Positions 10,545-20,673 are shown, counted from the first letter of the stretch. The stretch is DNA of 64,000 bases from Megalobrama amblycephala (GCF_018812025.1 NC_063044.1:74991741-75055740); one strand, 5' to 3'. Numbers and translations are program-made. Notes: generated by a model not told the origin, from the sequence alone.

Positions 10545-11339
10545 ACATCGATCTGATTTTCAAGTTCAAAATCGATGGGTTCGACTACACAGTGTTTGCA
10601 ACATCTGATACCACAATTAAATGTTTTAGTTGTGGTAAAATCTGACATCTTGTTCGTGATTGTCCTAATAAAACGGACAGTGCAGGTACGAGTACAAACT
10701 CGGAACAGTTTTCTGGATGAGATCGCGAGGGACGCGGATATTGCCGTACGTCTGTAGTAGAAGCCGCTGAACACGGGTCGGTTGTAGTTGAAGCTACTGA
10801 GATTGAAATTGATACAACAGAGACTGGAAAGTCTAATAAAAATGACACTGTTGATGTCCGATGAAAAGGTTGAATTTTCTGGAAATGTTTGTGTGGCAGA
10901 TGCTGATGAAATGGGTGTTGAGGACAATGATGTTGAATTTGAGAAGGAAGCAGAATCTGTTTTTAAAATCCCAGTTAAAAGAAAGAAGAAAAGCTGTGGA
11001 AAGGCTATTAAACAAGTCAAGAAAGATGATGGTGACAGTGATAGAGATTCCTCTGATTCAAATATGTCTCGGTGTTCAAATCTGTCCACTAGTTCTCAAA
11101 ATGAAAACCTGATTTGTTTGTGTAGAGCTGAAGACATTAGCAGATTTCTGAAAGAAACAAAGGGAATGAAAGGAGTGAAAGCTGAAGATTTCTTCCCTGA
11201 TTCTAAACAATTCGTAAATGATGTGAGGTTCCTTATGAAGGAGGGAGTTTTTCAAGATGTAGAGGTTTACCGTTTAAGAAAAACTGTGAACAAACTCAAA
11301 AAACAAATTACCAACGATGATGATGTTGTCAACTTCTAA
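10545..11339 (+). pseudogene. LINE ORF1 with CCHC zinc knuckle
   Basis: The frame near 10622 encodes CFSCGKI*HLVRDCP, a CCHC zinc knuckle whose glycine codon has become TGA. After a frame change an open frame from 10788 to 11339 encodes an acidic and basic linker (KRKKKSCGK, DDGDSDRDSSDS) and a C-terminal segment with FLKETKGMKGVKAEDFFPD and YRLRKTVNKLKKQ. Zinc knuckle plus this tail is the layout of ORF1 in Tx1-like fish LINEs, where it binds the element RNA. The internal stop and frameshift make it inactive. Confidence 0.6.
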
Positions 11340-11389
11340 AAAAAAAAAAAAAAGATTCTTTTGGCAGCTTTTTGTTCTGGTCTCTAAAA

Positions 11390-11951
11390 TAAATATGAAC
11401 TCTAAACATAAATGGTGCCAGAGATGGTCATAAAAGAATTATGTTGTTTGAGTTTATTAGACAAAAGCAAACTGATATAGTGTTTCTACAGGAAACACAT
11501 AGTGATTTTAGAAATGAGAGCGACTGGAGAAGAGAATGGGATTTAAGCCATAAATCCTCTATTAGTGAAGGTGTTGTTTTTACCTGAAGTTGATCAAATA
11601 TTCGGTGGTCGGTTCTTAAAGATTAAAGTTAAAATTGAAAAAAACACTATGGTGCTTATGAATTTATATGCACCTACTGAAGGATCAGAAAGAGTTCTTT
11701 TCTTTAAAAAGGTAGAAGCTGTTTTGAAAGGTTTAAATCCACAAGAGTTGTTATTTATAGGTGGAGATTTTAATTGTACCGCTAATGACAAGTTGGATAG
11801 AAACCATAGAGAACCACATGCTGCTTCTCAGAAAACACTAGTACAGCTGATTGAGACTCATGATTTATGTGATATATGGAGAAGTATGAATCAGTATACT
11901 TGGGTTCACAGTAACGAACATCTCTTTGGCACGACTTGGCAGAATTTATAG
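11390..11951 (+). pseudogene. LINE ORF2 endonuclease fragment
   Basis: The frames contain VFLQETHSDF, MVLMNLYAPT and FIGGDFNCTAND, which are the conserved E, N and DxN blocks of apurinic-type LINE endonucleases. The fragment begins in a different frame around 11405-11530 and joins the longer frame (11565-11951) after a shift. It ends with ...HLFGTTWQNL and a stop. No RT follows. The enzyme would nick target DNA in an intact element. Confidence 0.7.
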
Positions 11952-12390
11952 TGTTTTTAAAATTTTGTCAAATCATTCAGTGGGGTTTTCTGATCACAGT
12001 TTAGTTCTGTGCAGTGTTTTAATTAAGTATGTTAAGTGTACGAGAGCATACTGGATTTCTGATACTTCATTATTAAGCAATAAAAAAATGTATCGATAAT
12101 TTTAGTTTTTTGGGGGAAACTTTTAAGCAGCAAAAACATGTTTATGCTTCATTGCAGCAATGGTGGGATTGTGGTAAAGTTCTTATAAAAGAATTTTGTC
12201 AAAAGTACACTCTGAATGTTACTCGAGATATAGCCCTGTCAATGAAGATTTTAGAAATGGAAATTGTTGCTTTACAGGATGTAATAACATCTACAGAAAA
12301 ATAAAAAGCATATTGATGAATTGAAGGGGAAAAAACAAACAATGTTAGTAGACCTTTGGCTATAATAATGATCTTGTGGCGTCTTCATTG

Positions 12391-12568
12391 TGGACATTCA
12401 TATCAAATTTGCATTATTTTCCTGTTTTTACATCATGATAATCTATAAGACTTTAGTTGTATGTGGGACATATATGACATATAGGATTGAAAATGCATCA
12501 ATATTATGCAGTTTGTGTATGAGGTTATATATGAACATATGTCATATAAATGAACATAAATCTGGCCT
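12391..12568 (-). repeat. Receptor-cluster flank shared with 40724-40870
   Basis: TGGACATTCATATYAAATTTGCATTATT through the run ATCAATATTATGCAGTTTGT occurs in both places. It lies just downstream of the unit 1 tail exon. Confidence 0.55.
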
Positions 12569-12574
12569 TTTATT
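12569..12574 (-). terminator. Polyadenylation signal, receptor unit 1
   Basis: Minus-strand AATAAA in GTACAAATAAAAGG lies about 125 bases downstream of the stop codon. The same signal follows units 2 (25993-25998) and 3 (44270-44275). Confidence 0.55.
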
Positions 12575-12698
12575 TGTACAAGATATTTGAATCTAAACTC
12601 TGTTTTCTGAGAAGAAGAAAATCAAACAATGAACAATCCTCTGTGAGTTTTTGCTGTTTTAAATCTTGTTTCAGATGGTCTCCAAACTCAGCAGTATT

Positions 12699-12754
12699 TT
12701 ATTGTAATATTGTAGGCATCTCTATTTCCTCTGGGTGCTGCGAGTCCTTCCTCC
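12699..12754 (-). CDS. Unit 1 cytoplasmic tail exon
   Basis: Acceptor TTTTGCAG is followed by GRKDSQHPEEIEMPTILQ and TAA (12701-12699). The tail has no tyrosine, so no ITIM or ITAM. It is identical to the tail of unit 2. Confidence 0.65.
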
Positions 12755-12864
12755 CTGCAAAATAAAAGCATTGACTGACCTCTCGTATGTGTTTTTACCA
12801 TGATTGCAGATTGTTCCAGATCAGATGAGTGTGAATCATCAGATTGTGTGAAGCTCAAACTCAC

Positions 12865-12945
12865 CAGCTCTTCTTGCACAGATGATCTGAAGAAGAATCA
12901 CAGTAGGAGCAGCAAACACTGCCATCTCAACAATAATCACAATCA
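12865..12945 (-). CDS. Unit 1 transmembrane exon
   Basis: The 81-nt exon encodes [20 protein letters not shown] then IICARRA, with a glutamate in the hydrophobic stretch and a basic stop-transfer end. The donor is GTGAGT. Confidence 0.7.
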
Positions 12946-13099
12946 CTGCAGGAAACACGTGTGGAAGAAGAAGAAGAAGAGAAACTGGACATGACTGAAG
13001 TCAAGGGGATTCAACTATGAACAGTTATTGATGAAGCATTTACAGACTGACTGATAGTTTAATGGTGTAAATCTGTCAGTAGAAATGAACGTGTCGTAC

Positions 13100-13144
13100 C
13101 TCTGAATAATGATCCAGCAGTCACACTGACTTCAGTTTCTGATG
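13100..13144 (-). CDS. Unit 1 stalk exon
   Basis: The 45-nt exon between acceptor CTTCTGCAG and donor GTACGA encodes [14 protein letters not shown]. Confidence 0.6.
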
Positions 13145-13222
13145 CTGCAGAAGATGAATGTTCAGATGTTCATCTGTAGGACATTAACATCATATTTTAC
13201 AGTAGTAATAGTTGTTTCTCAC

Positions 13223-13495
13223 CTGAATACTTGACAGTGTATCTGACTGAGGTCTTGGATTGATTTCTGAGAGTAAGCTGACATCTCCACTCTCTGTTGT
13301 CATCTTCATTCAGGAGTGTTGTAGTCAGAGTGATGATACAGTGATCTGATGAGAATAATATCTGATATCTGGAGTCTGTCTTCAGATCAACACCAGCCTG
13401 ATTCACCCACGACAGATGAAGACCCTTAGAATCACAGGATAATCTAGAATACAACCGACAGGAGAGAGTCACAGAGCGACCTGGACTGATCTCAG

Positions 13496-13526
<31 letters not shown>

Positions 13527-13535
13527 ACACTGAAA
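13223..13535 (-). pseudogene. Unit 1 Ig exon D2, frameshifted
   Basis: The exon is 313 nt, not a multiple of three, against 333 in unit 2 and 339 in unit 3. After a run of TCA codons the frame meets TGA where the other units continue with CAG ACT GAG. The Ig frame ([21 protein letters not shown]) survives downstream in a shifted frame. Confidence 0.8.
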
Positions 13536-13631
13536 CTGAACACAAGACACAAATCACAGACTCTTCAATCATCATGTGAGTTTAAAGGGAGAATTTGTCT
13601 TTTTAAATTGATCACATAATCATAAACTCAC

Positions 13632-13949
13632 CATGAAGAACATGCAGATAAACAAGTTCATTAGTTCCTTGTTGTTCATCATTCACATATTGTCTGCAGG
13701 TGTATAATCCAGAATCTTCTTCTGTGACGTTCTTGATGTTCAGAGAGCAGTCAGACCCCAGACTCAGTCTCTCATGTCTCTCTGTGTCTTTCTTCTTTAT
13801 CCCTCGATCAATTAGTGCAACTTCTGTTGAATGTCTGAATCTGTTATAGTAGGTCCATGTAGTTGATTTGCAGTCAGAAAGATCATTATTACAGGGCAGA
13901 CAGACATTTTCACCAGAACTGATGAACACATCATTCACTCCACTGGTAC
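13632..13949 (-). CDS. Unit 1 Ig exon D1 (V-like)
   Basis: The 318-nt exon lies between acceptor TGTGTTTCAG and donor GTGAGT. It encodes a V-like domain with [29 protein letters not shown] and DSGLYTCRQY. The exon itself is intact; the gene around it is not. Confidence 0.75.
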
Positions 13950-14041
13950 CTGAAACACAGTATATTTGAGTGATCATTATGATCTATATTAATAAATGAA
14001 GACATGAAACATACCTGCACATAAATCAGACAATTCAAGTA

Positions 14042-14114
14042 TGTTGGTAACATTTTACAATAAGGTTCATTAGTTAAACATTAGTTAATGTATTAACTAA
14101 GATGAACTAACCAT
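14042..14114 (+). repeat. Left part of a GGTTCATTAGTTAA fish repeat, split by the chromovirus
   Basis: TAACATTTTACAATAAGG and the alternating TTAGTTAAA/TTAACTAA text are continued after the chromovirus at 18401 (GAGAAATATATTTGTTACTG). The retroelement therefore inserted into this repeat. Confidence 0.6.
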
Positions 14115-14570
14115 TGTCACAGACACGCCAGGCTCCACCATCAACCAATCACAATGCACCCCGTCACCGGAATACTGATCACGCACACCTGCACGTCATT
14201 ATCACACTCATCACCAGCAGTATAAAGGACTCTCACTCAGTCACACTCATTGTCTGGTCTCGTTAACATCTTACCTGTATGCTCTCCTCAAGGACCTCAT
14301 TGAGAAACCTACCTGTCGCTCCGTTTGTCTCCTGTCTTCTGTTTGTACTGTGTTAAATGTGTGTGAAGTCCCTCAGCGATCTGCTGTGTTGGAAACAGCG
14401 GTCCCTCTGCCATTACTTCATCTGCAACAACTAAGGACAGTATTATTATTCCATTTATCTCTATTCAACTGAAGATTTGTCATATACTCACCTGCTTGCT
14501 GTTGTTTCATCTGGTTGTGAAAATAAACACCTTACTTTTATATATCCAGCGTCTGTGCCCTTCTGTAACA
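14115..14570 (+). repeat. Chromovirus #1 5' LTR
   Basis: 456 bases, TGTCAC to TGTAACA. It has a TATA-like AGTATAAAGG near 14219 and AATAAA (in GAAAATAAACAC, about 14521) near the 3' end. Confidence 0.85.
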
Positions 14571-14601
14571 GAAGACCAGACCATAACAAAGTCACACCAG
14601 T

Positions 14602-15432
14602 ATGAGCAACACGGACCAGTTTCAAGAGCTCGCCGACGCCATGCGCCGAACATTCACCACCAATCCATCAGCGAGCGCTTCCGCACCACCCAGCACTCCT
14701 TCACCACCGATAGTGTACACCAGTCCCATGGCCAAACCGGCGCCCTTCTCAGGTGCGGCAGAGGATTGCAACGGATTCATTCTACAGTGTTCGCTGGTCC
14801 TGGAGATGCAACCGCACCTGTACCCCAATGATCGCTCTAAGATCGCGTTCATCATCTCACAATTAAGCGGCAAAACGCTTCGATGGGCTGAAACGCTCCT
14901 CGACCCAGGGTCAGCCGGCAATTTCATCTCTGGTGCCCTCTGCCACCAGCTCAAGCTCAAGACAGTCAACACGCCTTCAACCTACCAGATCCACTCAATA
15001 ATTGGATGGCCCCTCAGTCGAAGAAAAGTCAATCATATTGTCGGACCTGTACAACTACAAGTGGGCATCTTACACATCGAACTCCATCTGCTGTTTCTGG
15101 AGGAGTCCACCGCTGACATGTTACTAGGGCGCCCATGGTCGGAGCAGCACAATCCCATTCTATCCTGGAAAACTGGTGAGATCCTGAAGTGGGGCGAAAA
15201 CTGTTTTCCATCTTGTTTCTCTAATCTACCTCTGTCGTCTTCTCCACATTCCCAGTCTCTCTCCATCTGCTCCACGTCCATCGAGAGTCCTGTTGAGAAA
15301 CAATCTGTTGAGATTCCACTATGCTACGCCCATTTCAGTGATGTTTTCTGCCCAAAGAGAGCCTCTAAGCTGCCTCCTCACCGGCCATGGGACTGTGCCA
15401 TTGATCTGCTTCTGGGTGAGCCAGTGCCCTGA
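14602..15432 (+). pseudogene. Chromovirus #1 gag-protease remnant with internal deletion
   Basis: The frame opens [18 protein letters not shown] and covers the gag N-terminus to LSGKTLRWAETLL. It then jumps straight to [20 protein letters not shown], the aspartic protease region. The related element #2 (50470-51243) keeps the intervening gag core and CCHC knuckle, so about 550 bases are missing here. The protease motif reads DPG where element #2 has DSG, which should destroy activity. The frame continues with [16 protein letters not shown] and ends TGA at 15430-15432 before the RT. The product would not assemble or process. Confidence 0.75.
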
Positions 15433-15469
15433 GGAAGGATCTACTCACTGTCACAACCGGAGGCATCTC

Positions 15470-17099
15470 CGAGGTGCCACTGTCTTCTCCAAGTTGGACC
15501 TCCACAGCACCTACAACCTCATCTGGATACGTGAGGGGGACGAGTGGAAGACTGCCTCGTGACACCTACTGGCCACTACGAGTATCTTGTTGTTACGAAC
15601 TCCACACACAGCACTCGGTCGTAACATAGAGAGTGACACATTGTAACGTATCGCCCGGAGTCCCGTCTCCTGTTCCCACAAACACCACAATGTCACAGGT
15701 TGAAGCAGAGAGGAAATTTATTTCTTAAATATAGGAAATAAATTATGGCTTGAAGTCAGTGGGTCGGCCAAAACAATAAACTAAAGATAAGGGTTCTACC
15801 TATTTTTAAAGATCTTTCCTGGAAAGAGATAACAAAACAAAAACACAAATCTTACCTCCTTGCTTAACAGAAAAACAGGAGAAAATAGTCATTAAACAAA
15901 AAGAAGGGCCTCCCACTAACAAATGTTCTGCATGGAAAAGGGCAATTAAACATTTACCTGTCTATACCGCTAACAATTTGTACTCCACACCAGGATTTTA
16001 TTTAAAAACTAATCCAGCAGCGTCACGCTCACTTGGCTGGTACAACAACAGCAAGCAAGCAGGAGAGGGAACTCATCGAACAGTCTTCCCTCCAAGCTTT
16101 TATTCTCTGAATGATCGTCAGCTCCACCCACGTAAACAGCTGCACCTGTTTACACCAATCAGCATGGAGCAACAGGGGGAGAGCGAGAGAAAAAGAGAGA
16201 GAGAGCTTCACACACACAATTTTGCTCCACACAACGTTACACGACATAAGTGACGTTCAGACATGTGACACCTTGTCATGCCGTATGGACTAGCCAACGC
16301 CCCCTCTGTATTCCAGGATTTCATCCATGAGGTGCTCCGGGAGTTCCTACACAAGACTGTCCTGGTTTACATCAACGACATCCTCATATACTCCCAGAGC
16401 ATGGCCGAACATCACCAGCACATTGCGGAGGTCCTGCAATGCCTGAGGGAGTTCCACCTGTTCCTCAAGGCAGAGAAGTGTTCATTCCATCAACCCTCAG
16501 TGCAGTTCCTTGGATATAACATCGATAGCAGTGGCATCCGGATGGACGAGGGGAAGGTGGAAGCCATCACCAACTGGCCTGTACAATCCACAGTGAAGGA
16601 ACTTCAACCTCTGTCCTGGAATCCAGCTGCCACCAACGCCTTTGAGACCCTGAAAAAAGCCTTCACCACTGCTCCTCTCCTGGTTCACCCAGATCCAGAT
16701 AAACCCTTCGTGGTCGAAGTCAATGCCTCTACAGCCGGAGTTGGAGAGGTATTGTCTCAGCAGCAGGGGAATCCAAGTCGACTCCATCCATGTGCCTTCT
16801 TGTCCCGCAAACTCAACCCGGCGGAGGTAAACTATGACATCGGCAACAGGGAACTTCTCGCCATCAAGTTAGCCCTAGAAGAGTGGAGGCATTGGTTGGA
16901 GGGAGCTCAACATCCATTCCTCGTTCTAACAGATCACAAGAACCTAGAATACCTTCGAGATGCTAAAAGACTCAATCCTAGACAGGCGCGGTGTGCACTC
17001 TTCTTCACAAGGTTTCATTTTACAATCTCCTATCGTCCTGGTCCCAAGAACGTCAAGGCTGATGCACTATCCCGTATCTACAATCCTTTTCACACCTAG
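15470..17099 (+). pseudogene. Chromovirus #1 RT and RNase H, interrupted by a solo LTR
   Basis: RT resumes at about 15470 ([15 protein letters not shown]) and is broken at 15590 by a 680-base LTR. It continues from 16278 with [15 protein letters not shown] and the catalytic box VYINDI, where the first aspartate is Asn. A short internal deletion follows ...VKELQ at about 16607. RNase H reads [18 protein letters not shown] (normally D at the first acidic site), [14 protein letters not shown] and [12 protein letters not shown], ending at 17099. The altered RT and RNase H residues and the interruption make it inactive. Confidence 0.8.
15591..16270 (-). repeat. Solo LTR inserted in chromovirus #1 RT
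   Basis: The segment begins TGTTACGAAC and ends CATGTGACA on the plus strand. CTTGT lies immediately left (15586-15590) and again at 16272-16276, and RT coding resumes right after. It resembles the Gmr1-type LTRs of this window in its TGTTACGA end, so it is probably oriented on the minus strand. A GA-rich tract lies at 16172-16204. Confidence 0.7.
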
Positions 17100-17578
17100 G
17101 AGTAGATTTCATCACTGACTTACCTGTTTCTAATGACTGTACCTGTGTGTTAGTGGTTGTTGACAGGTTTTCTAAATCTGTGCATCTGATTCCTCTGAAG
17201 GGTCTACCAACTGCCGTGGAAACCGCTGAACTCATGTTTAACCATATCTTCAGGTACTACGGAATCCCATAGGACATTGTGTCAGATAGAAGGCCCCAGT
17301 TCATCTCCAGAGTGTGGAAAGCCTTCTTCTCTCTCCTAGGTGTGACCGTAAGCCTCTCGTCTGGATACTATCCGCAGACGAACGGGCAGACGGAGCGGAA
17401 GATCCAGGAGATCGGTCACTTCCTCCATACCTTCTGTCATGGCCACCAGGACTCCTGGAACCAGTACCTGGGTTGGGCCGAGTACACACAGAACTCCTTG
17501 TGGCAGTCCACCACCGGTCTCACACCCTTCCAGTGCATGCTCAGTTACCAACCCCCTCTGTTCCCTTGGTCAGGGTAA
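17096..17578 (+). pseudogene. Chromovirus #1 integrase core fragment
   Basis: [32 protein letters not shown], a TGA-type stop at [13 protein letters not shown] and [15 protein letters not shown] mark the D, D and E blocks of a retroviral-type integrase. The zinc-binding HHCC part is missing because RNase H (ending 17099) runs straight into the core. In an intact element it joins cDNA to host DNA. Confidence 0.75.
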
Positions 17579-17918
17579 CCCTCAGATGTTCCAGCAGTCG
17601 ACTTCTGGTTCCGAGAGAGCGAGAGGGTCTCCACAGAGCCTGGCGAGGATGCTGGACCCCCCTTCCTCTCATCCTGGATGATGGCGCAGCCTACCAAGTA
17701 AATGACATCTTGGACTCCCAGCGTCGTGGGGGTCATCTAGAATACCAAGTCGACTGGGAAGTTTACGGCCCCCAGGAACGTTCATGGGTTCCTAGAAACG
17801 ACATACTTGACCCCAACCTGCTTGACACCTTCCACACCAACCACCCTGATCGACCAGCACCCCGTGGAAGAGGCCAACCACCACAACGTCGGGGTCCTGG
17901 AGGGGAGGGGGGGGGTAC
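17579..17918 (+). pseudogene. Chromovirus #1 C-terminal chromodomain and polypurine tract
   Basis: [20 protein letters not shown], then [19 protein letters not shown] and [20 protein letters not shown] form a chromodomain (aromatic Y, W, W cage pattern). In chromoviruses it directs integration to marked chromatin. A purine run GGAGGGGAGGGGGGGGG ends at 17915, just before the 3' LTR. Confidence 0.75.
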
Positions 17919-18400
17919 TGTCACAGACACGCCAGGCTCCACCTTCAACCAATCACAATGCACCCCGTCACTGGAATACTGATCACGCACACCTGCACGT
18001 CATTATCACACTCATCACCAGCAGTATAAAGGACTCTCACTCAGTCTCACTCATTGTCTGGTCTCGTTAACATCTTACCTGTATGTTCTCCTCAAGGACC
18101 TCGTTGGGAAACCTACCTGTTGCTCCATTTGTCTCCTGTCTTCTATTTGTTCTGTGTTAGATGTGTGTGAAGTCCCTCAGCAATCCGCTGTGTTGGAAAC
18201 AGCGGTCCCTCTGCCATTACTTCATCTGCAACAACTAAGGACAGTATTATTATTCCATTTATCTCTATTCAACTGAAGATTTGCCATCTACTCACCTGCT
18301 TGCTGTTGTTTCATCTGGTTGTGAAAATAAACACCTTACTTTTATATATCCAACGTCTCTGCCCATCTCTGCCCGTCTCTGCCCTTCTGTGATTGTAACA
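17919..18400 (+). repeat. Chromovirus #1 3' LTR
   Basis: 482 bases, closely matching the 5' LTR. It carries a small tandem expansion of CTCTGCCCGT near the end (18356-18385). Confidence 0.85.
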
Positions 18401-18614
18401 ATGATGAGAAATATATTTGTTACTGTATTTACACATCGTCACTTCTGCTCCAATCGTACCTAAAACACATATTTTTGAGTGATCTTTATGATAAATGAAT
18501 ACCAGAAACATATCAGCATAAACAAATTCAAATCATACAGCATTTTTCTTCTTTGAGTGATCATTATGATATATATTAATAAATGAAGACATGAAACATA
18601 TCAGCATAAAAAGC
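18401..18614 (-). other. Intron 1 sequence of receptor unit 1, partly duplicated
   Basis: GAGTGATC(A/T)TTATGAT and GAAACATATCAGCATAAA occur twice here and once in the introns of units 0, 2 and 3. This continues intron 1 of unit 1 beyond the chromovirus. Confidence 0.6.
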
Positions 18615-19500
18615 ACACAATTAACCCTCTGGATTCTGAGGCTGATTTGGGGCTTGGAGAAGTTTTGACATGCCCTGACATTTGTGCTTTTTTCAGTTGT
18701 TCATAAACATATTAATGACAAAAGTGTCATTACACTGTATTCAGCACAAACTAGGCTACAATAATATGTGAGGAACATGTATGTACATGTTTGTATTTTT
18801 GAAGGAATAATGTTTATGCGTGGTTATTGAAAAAACAAAAAACTTAAGTCACTGAAATAAGGCCAAAAAAAGTATATTAAATCTGTGTTCATAAGACTTC
18901 TGGGTATTGGAGGTTGTAGACTAGAGTTTTTGCTTCAGAATTATGTAAAAATTATGCTGCCTACTCCTTCATATAAAACAATAGAGAGATTTAAATTTTC
19001 TAAGACACTTTTGGTCAAGAAACACAGTATGCATGGGGGCGTGAATCCTCATGTATAATGGGTGATTCTCGCCTGAGAAGACAAAAGAATTGAATAATAA
19101 TGACCTGAAATGACTTGCATATTAATGAGGCCTTTCAGTCAGGTAGGCTGTGAAAAAACCCTCTGTGATCATGCTAATAACAGGATTAAAGTCCACTCAG
19201 GACAAAAAAAAACATGATTTTTGTGATCTCATGCATGCACGTATTATTGCACATGATATGAAGAAAATTGTGTATAGGCCTATGTTAAATTAAACTACCA
19301 GTCAAAAGATTGAACACATTGCCATTATAATGTTTTTAAAAGAAGTCTCAAGTCTCTAACCAAATAATGGTTTTCTATTTTAATATACTTTAAAATATAA
19401 TGTATTTCTGTGATGCAACGCGTCTGAACATTCCTACCTCTAGGGCATTTCATATAGGCTACTATATTTGTTATATTATAGAGCCTAAATGTTGATGTGC
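18615..19500 (-). mobile_element. piggyBac-type element, copy 2 (reverse orientation)
   Basis: TTAACCCTCTGG at 18615 is the mirror of the right end at 1343-1354. The following 850 bases match 49015-49842 in reverse. No transposase frame was found. The inner border is unclear and the element may extend to about 20170. Confidence 0.6.
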
Positions 19501-20329
19501 AGTTGACAAACTATACATCATTAAAAAGATCTAAGACTCAAGCTTCACATTTTGACTCTTAAAATCTTATATTGACCATAATTTCTTAATATGCTTAAAA
19601 GCATACACATTTGGAGAAATATTGATGGATTCTCATATGTTTATATAAATTTTCTATACAGAGGAGTAATATTTGTTATTCTATATTTATTGTCATCATT
19701 ATGAGTGCTGGATACTGTGTTTTCATCATTCATACTTGCAGCCGGAGGGCGCTCTGCCCCTTTTGTCCACAAATGCCTCAGTAAAAGAAGAGGCATATCA
19801 TGTGACAATCAAGGAACTAACAGAGGCAAGAGATCGCTAAATATGGCTATTCAAAACACTTTTAAAGACAATAAATACACGATTGAGATGATGAATGCAT
19901 GTTTTGACTGAATTTGCGTCTGAATAGCGCTGGCTCCGTGGGCGTGGCCACATTAGCGGATAATGAGCTGAATCACAGACTTCTGACATGGCTCTCTTTT
20001 CATACAGATTACATAAACACAGAAGGTTTGTTTTAAAACCTGACATCTTAACGTTTTTTTAGACATAAGTGTAATTTTTTTGTCATTAGTATTCACTAAG
20101 TTACAGTTCATTTTCTGAGAACTATCAGATTGGACTTCCTTCAGAGGGAGACGAGAGATCACGCATCATGTTAGTTTTCTTTATTTTGCAAAAAGCACAA
20201 CATTTTGTTTTTACTCTGAGTGTACACAAATGAAAGAAGATATTCCACAGATTAAAATGGTGTATAACTCTTAATTGTATGTGCAACATTGACGGAGTAT
20301 TTTGAGTCTCTTTTTTTTGAGAGTGGTCG
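19501..20329. other. Repeat-like sequence, no gene
   Basis: The part near 20163-20310 resembles 53740-53870 inside another element (TTCTTTATTTTG..AAAAGCAC). It is probably transposon interior. The small frames here have no recognisable motif. Confidence 0.35.
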
Positions 20330-20673
20330 TACAGGCAGGGTCAAAACAGGAACAAACAGGAACAGTGAGGAACAGGCAGAGTCGTAGTCAAGGGACAGGC
20401 AAAGATCAGGACAGGCAGCAACGGGTCAAAAACAAGAAACAGGCTGGAACGATAACAGACAGGCAGACAGGGAAATAACGCTCGGAATTGTCACAGGGTG
20501 AATCAAGACTTCGCAAATGGGTGGTGTGTGTGAGAGTCTTATATAGTCCTGATAATGAGCTGCAGCTGGGTGTGGTGATTAGTGATTAGTGTGAAGTGTG
20601 TGCAGGTGAGTGGCAGAGAGGATGATGGGAGATGTAGTCCGGGGAGTGACAGGAACAGACGGTGATCGTTACA
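20330..20673 (-). repeat. Partial LTR (minus strand)
   Basis: Read on the minus strand it begins TGTAACGATCACCGTCTG at 20673, has a TATA-like GACTATATAAGAC (about 20540-20552), and fades at about 20330 without a clear end. No internal genes are attached. It is a truncated solo LTR. Confidence 0.5.

Larger units (their letters stand above)
10540..12340 (+). mobile_element. Tx1-like non-LTR retrotransposon fragment (ORF1 and endonuclease, RT missing)
   Basis: ORF1 with a zinc knuckle (10545-11339) is followed by the endonuclease part of ORF2 (11390-11950) and a decayed piece to about 12300. The reverse transcriptase and 3' end are absent. That is the opposite of normal 5' truncation, so the 3' part was lost by deletion or overwritten. 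At about 12390 the sequence switches to receptor-cluster flank that recurs at 40724-40870. Confidence 0.65.
12699..13949 (-). pseudogene. Two-Ig-domain receptor, unit 1 (broken)
   Basis: Exons on the minus strand are D1 13949-13632, D2 13535-13223, stalk 13144-13100, transmembrane 12945-12865 and tail 12754-12699, all with GT/AG borders and phase 1. D1 keeps its key residues (CLPC, TTWTYY, DSGLYTC). D2 has lost the eight bases found as TCACAGAC in units 2 and 3, after the serine codons, so the frame from D1 reaches TGA immediately and the D2 domain is out of frame. No signal-peptide exon is found before 25.2 kb, where promoter-side sequence resumes (25195-25530). A chromovirus, a piggyBac copy, an L2 and a BEL element lie between. 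The unit is therefore very probably a pseudogene. The alternative, an unseen leader plus splicing around the deletion, seems unlikely. Confidence 0.8.
14115..18400 (+). mobile_element. Ty3/Gypsy chromovirus #1, two LTRs, defective
   Basis: The two LTRs (14115-14570 and 17919-18400) begin TGTCACAGACACGCCAGG and end TGTAACA. A purine tract (17899-17915) precedes the 3' LTR. The interior has gag fused to protease, RT split by a solo LTR, RNase H, a partial integrase and a chromodomain. Several internal deletions and stops are present. No TGG-type primer binding site follows the 5' LTR. No clear target duplication was seen; the flanks are CCAT and ATGA. Confidence 0.85.

Noticed and set aside
12688..12879. 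Open frame joining the TM exon end to the tail without splicing
   Set aside because: It reads through an intron with good GTGAGT and TTTTGCAG borders, repeated unchanged in units 2 and 3. The spliced form gives the same frame logic in all units.
13197..13550. An open frame through D2 of unit 1 starting with a histidine run
   Set aside because: The run is the TCA serine repeat read in another frame. The frame from D1 through the splice site gives serines and then a stop.
17314..17982. 222-codon plus-strand frame over integrase and chromodomain
   Set aside because: Only its end (chromodomain) is in the true frame. The first half is a shifted reading of the integrase core.
14042..18465. Target-site duplication for chromovirus #1
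   Set aside because: The immediate flanks (CCAT and ATGA) do not match. Insertion is supported by the split host repeat instead.
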